Positions 1 to 8,809 of a stretch of DNA of 64,000 nt are shown piece by piece (positions within the stretch are counted from its first letter, which is position 1; every line of letters starts with the position of its first letter). The notes beneath the pieces are model-generated. The model ran no database searches, was not told the DNA's origin, and saw only the letters and a list, made by a program, of their open reading frames with translations. Source of the stretch: Pelosinus fermentans (lineage in GTDB: Bacteria > Bacillota > Negativicutes > DSM-13327); contig DJJR01000031.1 in NCBI GenBank assembly GCA_002434245.1, forward strand, positions 23,387 to 87,386. Reading direction: 5' to 3'. The position numbers were made by a program, and so were the translations under genes.

Positions 1-44
1 GCAGGCTGGTTTTTTATAAATAGAGAAAGATAAAAAACAATAAT

Positions 45-204
45 AAACGCGAAGGTCACGAAGAAATGTGAAGAACGCGAAGGGATATTGATCTTTTCTT
101 TACGCCTCCGTAATGTTTTATCTTTTTAAAAGACGGGGCGAAATATTCACCTTAGTGTTCTTCGTGATCTTTGTGTCTTCGCGGTTCAAAAGGCTTTTTT
201 CTTA
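45..204 (+). repeat. Interspersed repeat type A, copy 1
   Basis: Left arm with repeated CGCGAAGG/CACGAAGAA units, an AT-rich middle, then a right arm of CTTCGTG and CTTCGCGGTTC units and a tail ending TTTTTTCTTA. The arms are imperfect inverted repeats. The same plan recurs near 12.0, 39.5 and 45.2 kb. It fills most of the 297 bases before the first gene; the only other thing seen there is a TATAAT at 268-273 without a convincing -35 box. Confidence 0.8.
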
Positions 205-297
205 GATGCTTTAGGGTTTTCGCAATTTTAGACTAGGATTCTACAATCGTTTACCGTATACTGGTAGTATAATGGATGCTGAAATAGAGGTGGATAC

Positions 298-2169
298 ATG
301 GAAATCGGAAAGGCTCCTCAGATGTCTGGAAAGGTTACAGAAACTGCTCAAGCAGGGAATGCTCAACGATCTCAAGAAGCAAGTGAATTATCAAGCAGCA
401 ATCAATTGGTACAAAAGGATTTTCAAGTTAACTTAGAAGACAGTATTAAAACAAAGCTGGCGGACTTAGCAAAATCACTGCAAAATCGGGAACAATTACT
501 GCAATCATTGCCAGAGGATATAAAGAAAATCGTTCAGCAGCTTTTGCAGCAAATGTCGTCAACCAAAGATGTATCCCAGGGGATGGATTACTTGTTAAAA
601 ACACAAAAAAATATCGCAGAGCAGCTCCACAACTTAGGAAATAGCTTAGAATTAGCTCTAACCTTGCAGCAGGATAAGTATCAAGATGTAAAACTTTTTT
701 TAAATAAAGTAGCAGAATTTCTAAAAGGGCAAGATGGAATGTCCCCTGATCAATTAGCCAATCAATTGCTGTTGTTAGCAAAAGAAGGGACAGTTTTGGT
801 TCAAAGCAATCTTAAGCAGGCTGTAGAACAATTTTTACAGCAGCTCTCTTCAGAAAACCTGCAGCAATTCGGCAGCGATAGCCAAGAAAATATAATACTG
901 CAGCTAGCCAAACAGTTAACTGGGAGTAGCAGTTTGTCACAAGGTGATGTAAAACAGATCGCAAAACAATTATTACAGCAAATTATGCCAGAGAATATGA
1001 GTCAGCTTACGGAAAATGACCAGAAGGCTGTTATCCAATTGATGAAAATGTTGGAAAGTAAGATACCGCTGACGCAGCAGCAAGCAGCAGAAAGCGGCTT
1101 GCCCGATCTACCTGAGATATGGTCAGTTGCAAAAGCGGTGGATGCTCAGCAATTTAAGGATATTGCACCAAAGGTTCTTCAGCAAGCTGCAAATACATTA
1201 GAGCATCTTCTACAGGAGATGAAAGCATCGCCTGACAAAAGTGCGATGGCTGCAAAGCTAGAAGCTTTTGGGCAAAGCTTGCCGCCGGAAATTGGTAAAG
1301 CAGTGCAGCAGCTAATTAAGCAGGGTATAACTGAGCAAAGTCTAGTGACCTTAGGTAAAACTCTTGAGAATGCTGCGCTATTAAACGGAAAAATATCGGA
1401 ACAAGTTAAGAACCTTGTGTCAAATTTGGCCGAAAATATGACGGCGAAATCTTTGGCATCTCCAGCAGCAGATTTATTGGCACAAGTTGCAAGGCAATTA
1501 GCAGGGACCACTATAACGATTGAGCAATTAACAACACTTATGAAGCAGATTAATCAACAGCTGTCTTTACATCAAGCGAAATTATTGGAGAAGGCTCAGT
1601 CTGGATTAGAGCAACTGACAAAGACCGTGGAGCAAAATATTCCCCAAGCACTGCAGGATATGGCAGCTAGAAGTAGACTGCCTGAGTTATCGAAAATGTG
1701 GGTGCTATTAAAAGCTGCAGGAGCGGAGCCATGGCAAAATGCGGATTCACAGAATTTGCAAAGGTCGGCAAGTACCGTAAAAGAATTAGCTCATTCTCTG
1801 TATAAATCAATCGCCGGTGAGACAGAAAGACAAGTCGATCATAAAACATTGTCCTTTTCTGTACCACTTTATTTTGCCGATGGAACATCTTATCCTACCC
1901 ATATTCATATTTATCATCAAGAAAAAGAAAATAATAATCAGGGTACAAAACGACAATTTGAAACATGGATGAGAGTAAGTGTGGATACACAAAATATTGG
2001 TATTGTGGATAGCGTATTTCGATTATATGAAGAAAATAAATTAGACTTGCGAGTCCTCTTTCCCGATACGGAAGCAATTAGTGAATTTAAGCAAAGCTTG
2101 CCAGACATTCGAAAAAGTATTGAGGATACAACTCTTACACTCACAAATATTATGATTAACAAAATTTAA
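298..2169 (+). CDS. Gln-rich protein with FliK-like C-terminal domain
   Basis: A 623-residue protein starting at an ATG behind AGAGGTGG. Residues 1 to about 510 are rich in Gln, Leu and Ala and look almost wholly helical, with repeated LLQQ-type stretches; there is no signal peptide or membrane segment. The last ~100 residues, with phrases such as VDTQNIGIVDSVFRLYEENK and LRVLFPDTEAISEFKQSLPD, resemble the C-terminal domain of the flagellar hook-length control protein FliK. No flagellar genes lie beside it, so a role in hook-length control is only a possibility. It is followed by a terminator and appears monocistronic. The FliK resemblance comes from pattern recognition, not a search. Confidence 0.6.
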   Translation: MEIGKAPQMSGKVTETAQAGNAQRSQEASELSSSNQLVQKDFQVNLEDSIKTKLADLAKSLQNREQLLQSLPEDIKKIVQQLLQQMSSTKDVSQGMDYLLKTQKNIAEQLHNLGNSLELALTLQQDKYQDVKLFLNKVAEFLKGQDGMSPDQLANQLLLLAKEGTVLVQSNLKQAVEQFLQQLSSENLQQFGSDSQENIILQLAKQLTGSSSLSQGDVKQIAKQLLQQIMPENMSQLTENDQKAVIQLMKMLESKIPLTQQQAAESGLPDLPEIWSVAKAVDAQQFKDIAPKVLQQAANTLEHLLQEMKASPDKSAMAAKLEAFGQSLPPEIGKAVQQLIKQGITEQSLVTLGKTLENAALLNGKISEQVKNLVSNLAENMTAKSLASPAADLLAQVARQLAGTTITIEQLTTLMKQINQQLSLHQAKLLEKAQSGLEQLTKTVEQNIPQALQDMAARSRLPELSKMWVLLKAAGAEPWQNADSQNLQRSASTVKELAHSLYKSIAGETERQVDHKTLSFSVPLYFADGTSYPTHIHIYHQEKENNNQGTKRQFETWMRVSVDTQNIGIVDSVFRLYEENKLDLRVLFPDTEAISEFKQSLPDIRKSIEDTTLTLTNIMINKI

Positions 2170-2186
2170 TTTTCACGTAATGTGTG

Positions 2187-2229
2187 AAAAATGGTTGTTT
2201 TCTGGAAAACAGAAAACGACCATTTTTTA
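2187..2229 (+). terminator. Rho-independent terminator
   Basis: Stem AAAATGGTTGTTTTCT with AGAAAACGACCATTTT, a 7-nt loop and a T run, just after the stop of the Gln-rich protein gene. Confidence 0.85.
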
Positions 2230-2576
2230 GATTGTGAAATCACCGAACAAAGTTGATTTTACTGGAAAGTGAGCAGGGATCAGGCTCCGGCAATGGTAAT
2301 GATTTAGAATTAAGTAAGTTAAAAAAGTAACATTCTACATGAGAATTACTTCACAATTACATATAGCTAAAACGCATGGGTTCGATTACTATAAAAGATT
2401 TTACCTCCTGTATTTTCTGTTGTAAAATAAAAAACAAGAATTGTCCGATTAAATACTAAATTCACTAAATACAGTTTATTTTGGCTTTTTGCAATATTTA
2501 AATAATATTGTGGAAATATATATGCAAGTGTAAAATTCCCCGTAATTTCACAGAATACAATAGGAGGTGCATTTAT
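2230..2576. other. Intergenic region before etfB
   Basis: About 350 bases without a credible gene. It is AT-rich, and I saw no long inverted repeat and none of the A-D repeats. A weak promoter could be TTGGCT (2481-2486) with TAATAT (2503-2508), but the match is poor. The regulator of the lactate genes is not in the window. Confidence 0.4.
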
Positions 2577-3365
2577 TTGAAAATTATAGTTCTTGTCAAA
2601 CAGGTTCCCGGAACTGATTCGGTCAAATTAGATCCTGTAACCGGTGTCATGGTGCGTACTGGTAAAGATACGATTATTAACCCCTTAGATGAAAATGCAT
2701 TGGCTGAGGCAATTCGAATTAAGAATACCTATCCTGATGTCAAAATCACTGCTGTTAGCATGGGTCCAATCTCAGCAATGAAAGCAATCAAAGAAGCAAT
2801 TGCAATGGGGGCTGATGATGGGGTTTTAGTATCAGGCAGAGAGTTTGCTGGTTCCGATACCATTGCAACAGCCAAAGTTATTGCTGCAGCTATCAAGAAA
2901 ACCGGCGATTTTGATATGATTCTCTGTGGAGAGCGGGCTACTGATGGCGAAACTGGTCAGACCGCCGCCATGATTGCTCACTACCTAGGGGTCCCTGCCC
3001 AAACCTATGTATCAGCTTTAGAAGTGTTAGAAGATGGTGTTATTGTTAAACGTACTGTTGAGAGTGGTTTTGAAAGAGTAAAAGTTACTTTCCCAGTATT
3101 AGTTTCTGTAAATAAAGATATTAGTGATACAGGATTCCCTACATTAGACGGTAAGTTGAAAGCAAAGAAAGTTGAAGTTCCAATGCTTGGGAATGCCGAA
3201 CTTGGTTTCGATAAAAGTGAGCTTGGTCTAACTGGATCACCAACTCGCGTAGTTAAAATTTTTAGCCCTAAACTTTCTCGGGATACGATTATGGTTAAAG
3301 CCAATGCGACAATGCAGCCAATTGATGAATTGATGTCGTTCTTAGTTCAAAAGGATGTTTTATAA
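2577..3365 (+). CDS. etfB: Electron transfer flavoprotein beta subunit (lactate dehydrogenase-linked)
   Basis: The start is the TTG at 2577, seven bases after AGGAGGTG; a longer reading from 2508 would lack a ribosome site. The 262-residue protein opens with MKIIVLVKQVPGTDSVKLD and has NPLDENALAEA and GERATDGETGQTAAM, the EtfB nucleotide/FAD-binding pattern of bifurcating types. It pairs with EtfA, encoded 18 bases downstream, and passes electrons to or from the FAD-dependent dehydrogenase that follows. The gene order matches the Acetobacterium lctBCD operon, in which lactate oxidation by NAD+ is driven by co-oxidation of reduced ferredoxin. The EtfB family is clear; bifurcation is inferred from order. 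Confidence 0.93.
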   Translation: MKIIVLVKQVPGTDSVKLDPVTGVMVRTGKDTIINPLDENALAEAIRIKNTYPDVKITAVSMGPISAMKAIKEAIAMGADDGVLVSGREFAGSDTIATAKVIAAAIKKTGDFDMILCGERATDGETGQTAAMIAHYLGVPAQTYVSALEVLEDGVIVKRTVESGFERVKVTFPVLVSVNKDISDTGFPTLDGKLKAKKVEVPMLGNAELGFDKSELGLTGSPTRVVKIFSPKLSRDTIMVKANATMQPIDELMSFLVQKDVL

Positions 3366-3383
3366 AAGGAGGTAACAATAAAG

Positions 3384-4427
3384 ATGTCAATGTATGTAAA
3401 TTGCAGCATAGCAGAAGCTAAGAATCTTTCCGACTTTAAGGGTGTATTTATATTAGGTGAACAACGGGATGGTAAAATTCAAGCTGTCACTTTTGAACTC
3501 TTAACTTGGGGACGGGGCATTGCCGATGACCTTGGCTGTGAACTTGCCTGTGTACTATTAGGTGATGAAATTGAGAATATGGACGAAGTCATTCTTCGTG
3601 GTGCTGATAAAGTATTTTTCATCCAAGATCCTATTTTCAAGAACTTCTTAACCCAGCCTTACAGTAATGCAATTACTCGTTTGGTGAATGAAGAAAAACC
3701 AGAAGTTATCATTGCTGGTGCAACAACTACGGGCCGTACGGTAATGCCTTTAGTTGCAGCTAAAACTAATACTGGTTTAACAGCTGACTGCACAGAGCTT
3801 ACTGTCGATCCTGATACAAAGCTGTTATTGCAAACTCGTCCGGCGATTGGCGGAAATATTATGGCTACCATTAAGACCCCTGATACACGTCCACAAATGG
3901 CAACCGTACGTCCAAGATCTGCCAAACAATCTCCTGTAGATACTTCTAGAACCGGTCAAATCATTGTTAAAAATTATGCAGGTGCAACAACAATGACAGT
4001 TGAAAAGTTCCTGGAATTCATAATCGATACTACGCAAGCAGTAAGTATTGAAGAAGCCGATATCATTATTGCCGGTGGCAAGGGAATGAAAAATGCCGCA
4101 GGTTTCAAATTAATAGAAGAATTGGCAGAGCTAATGGGAGCTGCTGTGGGTGCCACTCGTGATGCAGTTGAGCTTGGCTGGTCCACGTACCCCCATCAGG
4201 TTGGTCTATCTGGTAAGACCGTGTCTCCTAAACTAATCATTGCTGCAGGTATAGCAGGTAAAATTCAATTTTTAGCAGGTATGCAGACCTCAGATGTTAT
4301 TGTGGCAATCAATAAAGACCCTGAAGCACAAATCTTCAAAGTAGCCGACTTCGGTATTGTAGGCGATGTATTTGAAGTGATGCCTATGCTGATTGAAACA
4401 GTCAAAAAAATAAAAGCGAGTGCATAA
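3384..4427 (+). CDS. etfA: Electron transfer flavoprotein alpha subunit
   Basis: A 347-residue protein with AAGGAGGT ten bases before the ATG. The N-terminal half carries GRTVMPLVAAKTNTGLTADC, and the C-terminal FAD domain has SGKTVSPKLIIAAGIAGKIQ, QTSDVIVAINKDPEAQIF and ADFGIVGDVFEVMP, the standard EtfA signature. No N-terminal ferredoxin-like cysteine cluster is present. As I recall, some bifurcating lactate dehydrogenase EtfA proteins have one, so the electron route may differ here. It is co-transcribed between etfB and the dehydrogenase, and its stop is followed at once by the next gene's AAGGAGGT. Confidence 0.95.
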   Translation: MSMYVNCSIAEAKNLSDFKGVFILGEQRDGKIQAVTFELLTWGRGIADDLGCELACVLLGDEIENMDEVILRGADKVFFIQDPIFKNFLTQPYSNAITRLVNEEKPEVIIAGATTTGRTVMPLVAAKTNTGLTADCTELTVDPDTKLLLQTRPAIGGNIMATIKTPDTRPQMATVRPRSAKQSPVDTSRTGQIIVKNYAGATTMTVEKFLEFIIDTTQAVSIEEADIIIAGGKGMKNAAGFKLIEELAELMGAAVGATRDAVELGWSTYPHQVGLSGKTVSPKLIIAAGIAGKIQFLAGMQTSDVIVAINKDPEAQIFKVADFGIVGDVFEVMPMLIETVKKIKASA

Positions 4428-4443
4428 GGAGGTAGGGGTAGTA

Positions 4444-5871
4444 ATGCAATTTAACAAAATAACAGAGAACATTATTAAACAATTAGAAGCAATTCTAGGT
4501 AAAGCCAACGTAGTTGTAGATGAAGAAAAAATGGAAATGTACTCTCGTGATGAAACATCTGATAAACTTTGGGAGAAAATGCCTGAAGTTGTTATAAAAC
4601 CGGAAAATGCCCAGCAGATTGCTGAAGTTGTGAAGCTGGCAAATCGTGAATTGGTTCCCATTACGCCTAGAGGCGGCGGTTCTGGACTTGCAGCAGGTGC
4701 TGTTCCACTCCATGGTGGTATGGTATTATCATTAGAAAAAATGAATAAAATTCTAGAAATCGACAAAGAAAACTTATTCATGGTCTTAGAGCCTGGTGTC
4801 ACAACAGGAGAAGTGCAAAAAGAAGCGAAAGAGTTAAATCTCTTTTATGCTGGTGATCCTTGTTCTGCAGAATCTTCCTTCATTGGGGGCAATGTTGCAA
4901 CAAATGCTGGTGGTAACAAAGCAATTAAATACGGTGTAACAGGACGTCATGTATATGGTTTAGAAGTGGTTATGCCAGACGGGGAAATCGTTGTTTACGG
5001 TGGCAAGAATGTAAAAGATGTTACTTTCTATGATATGGTACATTTAATGGTTGGTTCAGAAGGTACGCTGGGGATTATTACAAAAATCTGGCTGAAATTA
5101 ATGCCATTGCCTCAATATGTTGCCGACTTATTGGTTCCTTTCCCAGACATGCAATCGGCTATCAAAGTAGTACCTAAGATTATGACTGCTGGTATTATCC
5201 CGACTGCTGTTGAATTTATGGATAGTTTATCGATTAAAGCAGCGGAATTGTATTTGAATAAAAAGCTGCCATTTAGTGATGCAGGCGCATACATTATCTG
5301 TGAAGTGGATGGCAATACTGAACTGCAAGTACAAGAAGATTATGAAACCATTGGAAAGTTATGTAAAGAAAATGGTGCGCTGGAAGTATTCGTAGCAGAT
5401 AATATCTCGACACAAGATCGAATTTGGAAATCACGTAAAGCCTATGCGGAAGCACTTCGCATGTTGAGCCCAGTGTATTGCATGGAAGATATTGTAGTTC
5501 CAATTGCAAACATTCCTGCAGCCCTGGATGCGATTGAAAAAATTGCAGCAAAATTTGAGTGCAAAATCCCTAGTGCTGGACATGCTGGTGATGGAAATAT
5601 TCATGCCACCATTTTGCGTGAAGATCGTGATGAACATGCTTGGCATGATTTGAAAGATTCTGTTTTAGCTGAAATCTATGATGCTGTATATGCTCTCGAT
5701 GGTAACTTATCCGGTGAGCATGGTATTGGTGCAAAACGTATATCAGCCATGTATAAGCACATGACTGAAGGACAAAAGAAAGTCCTAAAAACAGTGAAAG
5801 AAGCTTTTGATCCAAATAACATTATGAATCCTGGAAAAGTCGTACTACTTGGTACAATTGCCGAATCATAA
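4444..5871 (+). CDS. FAD-linked D-lactate/glycolate dehydrogenase (GlcD family)
   Basis: I chose the ATG at 4444, nine bases after an AAGGAGGT; an ATG at 4420 precedes that site and overlaps etfA. The 475-residue protein has the FAD_binding_4 region with TPRGGGSGLAAGAV (residues about 75-90), GSEGTLGIITKIW, and the C-terminal GHAGDGNIHATI, GEHGIGAKR and NPGKVV motifs of GlcD/LctD enzymes. With EtfAB it should oxidise lactate to pyruvate in the cytoplasm. GlcD-family sequence alone does not separate D-lactate from glycolate or other 2-hydroxyacids; the Etf neighbours favour lactate. No lactate permease or racemase lies in the window. Confidence 0.85.
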   Translation: MQFNKITENIIKQLEAILGKANVVVDEEKMEMYSRDETSDKLWEKMPEVVIKPENAQQIAEVVKLANRELVPITPRGGGSGLAAGAVPLHGGMVLSLEKMNKILEIDKENLFMVLEPGVTTGEVQKEAKELNLFYAGDPCSAESSFIGGNVATNAGGNKAIKYGVTGRHVYGLEVVMPDGEIVVYGGKNVKDVTFYDMVHLMVGSEGTLGIITKIWLKLMPLPQYVADLLVPFPDMQSAIKVVPKIMTAGIIPTAVEFMDSLSIKAAELYLNKKLPFSDAGAYIICEVDGNTELQVQEDYETIGKLCKENGALEVFVADNISTQDRIWKSRKAYAEALRMLSPVYCMEDIVVPIANIPAALDAIEKIAAKFECKIPSAGHAGDGNIHATILREDRDEHAWHDLKDSVLAEIYDAVYALDGNLSGEHGIGAKRISAMYKHMTEGQKKVLKTVKEAFDPNNIMNPGKVVLLGTIAES

Positions 5872-5873
5872 GC

Positions 5874-5917
5874 AAAAGCAGTCTAAGTCTCTTATTCCGA
5901 GATTTAGGCTGTTTTCT
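5874..5917 (+). terminator. Terminator after the lactate dehydrogenase operon
   Basis: Inverted arms AAAAGCAGTCTAAGTCTC and GAGATTTAGGCTGTTTT around a short loop, ending in a T-rich run. It starts three bases after the stop codon. Confidence 0.85.
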
Positions 5918-5996
5918 TGTTAGATTTAAAAATGTATTAAAGTATGATACAATGATAAAATACTAAGTTTGTCAGTAGCAGGAAGGATGAAATAGG

Positions 5997-7064
5997 TTGT
6001 TTGATTTTTCGAGTATGAGTTTAGAACAGTTAGTAATACATAAAGTAGGGAATAAGCTGCGGGATGAAGGTGTTTTTCTTTCACCAAGTTCTTATGATAT
6101 GAAAGATGGCAATGTAGAGGAACTGTTGCTAAAATATTTTTTATCATCCTTTAAAGAAAAAGTATTGTATAAGTTTTTTCATGAAACAGATATTCATTTG
6201 AACGAATTATACATGTATGTAAGCAGTATTTTTATAGAACCTGAAACTTTTTATGAACAATCCATTAGTATCTTAAAACATCTATATGAGAAATCTTCTC
6301 ATCCGCAAATTAAAGGCGGAGAATTCTATATGGCGTATTTTAAAGATTGCATAATCAATGATCAAAAAGCTGATGGAATTGGTATTTTTAAAACAGAGAA
6401 AAAGGAAACCTATTTAAAAGTTACCAAATATGCTGATGAGTTTATGATTGGCAGTGATAAAGGGATTAACGTTAAAAAGCTGGATAAGGGATGTATTATT
6501 TTTAACGCCAATTCAGATGATGGCTATCGGGTTGCCATTGTTGATGCAGTAAATAAAGGCGATAATCAAGCTTTATATTGGAAGGATGAATTCTTACGCT
6601 TGACCAATGTGCAGGATGAATACTTTCATACGGAAAATTGTTTGCAGGTGTGCAGAGATTTTGCAGAAAATATTTATGGTGAAATATATCAGGCCGATAA
6701 AAAGGATCAGGTAGTGTTTGTTAATGAAGCAGTGGCGTATTTTGATAAACATAACCAATTTCATTTAGAAGAATTTGTACAATCTGTTGTAAAAGAGCCG
6801 GAATTAATTGAGCAGTTTATAGAGCATAAACAAAATTATGAAACAAATCAAGGATTTGTGCCTGCAGAAGGATTTACGATTTCCACTCCTGCAGTAAAAA
6901 GTGTAAAAAAGAAGTTTAAAAACATGATAAAACTAGACACTGAAATTGAAATCAAAGTAAAAAGCCCTACAACAGAGACTGGCAATATGCAGTTTATTGA
7001 ACGAGGTTTTGATGATGAAAAAGGTATGCACTTTTATAAAGTGTATTTTAATGAAGAAGAATAA
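5997..7064 (+). CDS. Nucleoid-associated protein, NdpA/YejK (NA37) family
   Basis: A 355-residue protein starting at TTG 5997, ten bases after GGAAGG; an ATG at 6015 is an alternative start. Near the N-terminus, SLEQLVIHKVGNKLRDEG resembles the opening of the 37-kDa nucleoid-associated protein family, and GEFYMAYFKDCIINDQKADG and the later FKTEKKETYLKV fit the same family. It is a soluble protein expected on the nucleoid; its exact role is not well established. It probably forms a two-gene unit with the small gene 26 bases downstream. Family call from pattern recognition. Confidence 0.7.
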   Translation: MFDFSSMSLEQLVIHKVGNKLRDEGVFLSPSSYDMKDGNVEELLLKYFLSSFKEKVLYKFFHETDIHLNELYMYVSSIFIEPETFYEQSISILKHLYEKSSHPQIKGGEFYMAYFKDCIINDQKADGIGIFKTEKKETYLKVTKYADEFMIGSDKGINVKKLDKGCIIFNANSDDGYRVAIVDAVNKGDNQALYWKDEFLRLTNVQDEYFHTENCLQVCRDFAENIYGEIYQADKKDQVVFVNEAVAYFDKHNQFHLEEFVQSVVKEPELIEQFIEHKQNYETNQGFVPAEGFTISTPAVKSVKKKFKNMIKLDTEIEIKVKSPTTETGNMQFIERGFDDEKGMHFYKVYFNEEE

Positions 7065-7090
7065 GCTAAGGGAAATGGGGAGAATATAAA

Positions 7091-7372
7091 ATGAATTCTA
7101 AAGCTGAGTTAGTTGAACTCATTGGGCAATTGCCAGAAGAAAAAGTTGCCATTGCTATTACTCTAATTAAAGAACTCCAGGAAAAGACAGAAAGTAGTGA
7201 GAAAACTCCAGATCCTATATTCGATTTGATGAAAGCGGTTATATATGCTATGAATAATAGTTTATATGATTTATCCATAGAAGCTGGACGTAAAGAAGAA
7301 AAGGTACTGGCTAATCGTTTGGAATCCTATCGTAAGAGAGTTTCAGAAGCTTGGGAAGTTTATAAGAAATAG
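7091..7372 (+). CDS. Small helical hypothetical protein
   Basis: A 93-residue protein with GGGGAG upstream of its ATG. It is charged and helical; the opening KAELVELIGQLPEEKVAIAI resembles helical segments of small antitoxin-like or DUF2281-like proteins, but I do not recognise a family. There is no membrane segment. It lies 26 bases after the nucleoid-associated protein gene and before a terminator, so it is likely co-transcribed. No partner toxin was seen. Confidence 0.65.
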   Translation: MNSKAELVELIGQLPEEKVAIAITLIKELQEKTESSEKTPDPIFDLMKAVIYAMNNSLYDLSIEAGRKEEKVLANRLESYRKRVSEAWEVYKK

Positions 7373-7387
7373 TATACCTGAACCTGT

Positions 7388-7420
7388 AAAAGGCTTTATC
7401 CGCAAGATAAGGCTTTTTTA
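7388..7420 (+). terminator. Rho-independent terminator
   Basis: AAAAGGCTTTATC and GATAAGGCTTTTTT form a stem around CGCAA and end in a T run. Confidence 0.85.
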
Positions 7421-7460
7421 TTAACTACAGTATAGTCTAATAAACTACAAAGGAGAACAT

Positions 7461-7591
7461 TAACCACAGAGGACACAGAGTTCGCAGAGAGCACAGAGGT
7501 TTTTAACCCTATCTATCTGTTCTCAGTGCTCTCTGCGCCTCTGCGGTTCGGTTTACTTTCTATGTTTAAAGGACGCGAAGCGTTTTTCTTA
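7461..7591 (+). repeat. Interspersed repeat type B, copy 1
   Basis: Left arm of CACAGAGGA, CACAGAGTT, CGCAGAGAG and CACAGAGG units; middle with ACCCTATCTATCT; right arm CTCTGCGCCTCTGCGGTTC; tail GCGTTTTTCTTA. It has the same layout as type A but with CAGAG in place of CGAAG. It occupies much of the 480-base gap before the PTS operon; the rest of the gap holds the sigma-54 promoter and AACAC-rich sequence at 7636-7680 that could include activator sites. Confidence 0.8.
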
Positions 7592-7790
7592 TGGATATAG
7601 ATGGGAAGTAGTATGAATTGTTATATAAATCAAAATAAACACACAATTACAACACGATTAAAACACAAACAAAACAAGTTCGATTGTATTGTTTGGTGTA
7701 ACAACAAAACCAATTCATTCTATGGGGAAAAGCTAGGAATTGTCTGTCAAATAGCTGTAGTACAACTTTTATTTTGAATAAGACAGGTTT

Positions 7791-7806
7791 TGGCATGATT
7801 ATTGCA
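7791..7806 (+). promoter_or_regulatory. Sigma-54 (-24/-12) promoter of the PTS operon
   Basis: TGGCAT, five bases, then TTGCA, with exactly ten bases between GG and GC. It lies 46 bases before the EIIA start. A LevR-type sigma-54 activator is encoded downstream at 12.4 kb. Confidence 0.85.
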
Positions 7807-7852
7807 AGAATATTAAGAAGATAAAAATATAAAATACATGCGAGGGCACAAG

Positions 7853-8245
7853 ATGGTTGGTGTGGTAATTGTTGCACATGGATGTTTCGCAAGTGCCTTG
7901 CTTACTACTGCAGAAGAGATTGCAGGGAAACAGGAACAGGTTATATCTCTTAATTTTACAACGGGTGAGAATGCAGCTGATTTGCAGCTGCGCATTAAAG
8001 AAGCCGCAAGAAGCGTAGACACTGGTCAAGGTACTATCATATTCGTCGATTTACTAGGAGGAAGCCCTTATCAGGCAGCGGCTATCGTGGCAATGCAGCA
8101 GCCAGGGATTGAGATGGTTGCAGGTGTAAATATGCCCATGCTGCTAGAAATATTACCTGCCAGAAATGATAAATTGATGAATGTAACAAGTGTCGCCTTA
8201 AAAGGAGGTCATGATGGCATTCGCAATTTCGATATCATGAAGTAA
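7853..8245 (+). CDS. PTS mannose-class EIIA component
   Basis: I chose the ATG at 7853, five bases after GAGGGC, over an ATG at 7838 that precedes the ribosome site. The 130-residue protein begins MVGVVIVAHGCFASALL; His9 in VAHG is the expected phosphorylation site. FVDLLGGSPYQAAAIVA and the methionine-rich NMPMLLEILPARN are typical of ManX-type EIIA domains. It takes phosphate from HPr and passes it to EIIB. It is first in a sigma-54 operon with EIIB, HPr, enzyme I and PfkA. No EIIC or EIID follows, so a transport role cannot be assumed. Confidence 0.93.
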   Translation: MVGVVIVAHGCFASALLTTAEEIAGKQEQVISLNFTTGENAADLQLRIKEAARSVDTGQGTIIFVDLLGGSPYQAAAIVAMQQPGIEMVAGVNMPMLLEILPARNDKLMNVTSVALKGGHDGIRNFDIMK

Positions 8246-8268
8246 CCATAGAAGAAGGAAGAGATTAG

Positions 8269-8745
8269 GTGGGAATTGAATTAGTAAGAATTGATGATCG
8301 TCTCATTCATGGTCAGATTGTTATGGCGTGGTGTAAGACCATGCCAATCGAACGCATTGTTGTGATTGATGACGAAGTCGCGCTAGATTTCATTCGTAAG
8401 ATACTTCTCGAAACCGTAGCACCTCCTGGTATCAACGTTTCGGTTTTAAATGTGATTCAAGGGGTAGAAAGCTTGAAAACGGATACTTTTGCAGAAGAAA
8501 AGTTACTTTTATTAGCTACCAACCCAACTACTATATTGAATTTAGTAGAAAATGGCTTAGCGATTAGTAAGGTCAATATTGGCGGGATGAGTTTCAGTCA
8601 AGGTAAAACCCCGGTGACAAAAGCTGTATCGATATCTGATGCTGATAAACAGGCTTTTAAAGAGCTTCATGAACATGGCATTGATTTACAGATTCAATTA
8701 TTGCCTCATGATACTCCACTAGACCTTATGCTTGAGATACATTAA
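8269..8745 (+). CDS. PTS mannose-class EIIB component
   Basis: A 158-residue protein starting at GTG 8269. It has the EIIB-Man signature VRIDDRLIHGQIVMAW, with His14 as the phosphorylation site, and NIGGMSFSQGKTPVTKAV, which is also typical. It is a soluble partner of the preceding EIIA. The next gene is HPr rather than the EIIC and EIID membrane subunits usually found here. Either the membrane part is encoded elsewhere, or this pair carries a phosphate signal, for instance to the LevR-type regulator downstream. Confidence 0.93.
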   Translation: MGIELVRIDDRLIHGQIVMAWCKTMPIERIVVIDDEVALDFIRKILLETVAPPGINVSVLNVIQGVESLKTDTFAEEKLLLLATNPTTILNLVENGLAISKVNIGGMSFSQGKTPVTKAVSISDADKQAFKELHEHGIDLQIQLLPHDTPLDLMLEIH

Positions 8746-8809
8746 GGGGTATCCACTGCTTTTGTAGTGTAATAATATATTTAACAAAAAGAAAGGTTGT
8801 GTAAAAAAC

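Noticed and set aside
45..204. CRISPR array from repeated CGAAG units
   Set aside because: Units are ~9 nt, contiguous and imperfect, with an inverted right arm and no spacers; no cas genes are present.
2481..2494. Sigma-54 promoter upstream of etfB (TTGGCTTTTTGCA)
   Set aside because: Only six bases separate GG and GC; the -24/-12 element needs ten.
4290..4802. 170-residue minus-strand frame across etfA/glcD
   Set aside because: Shadow of two well-supported genes with no ribosome site or recognised domain.
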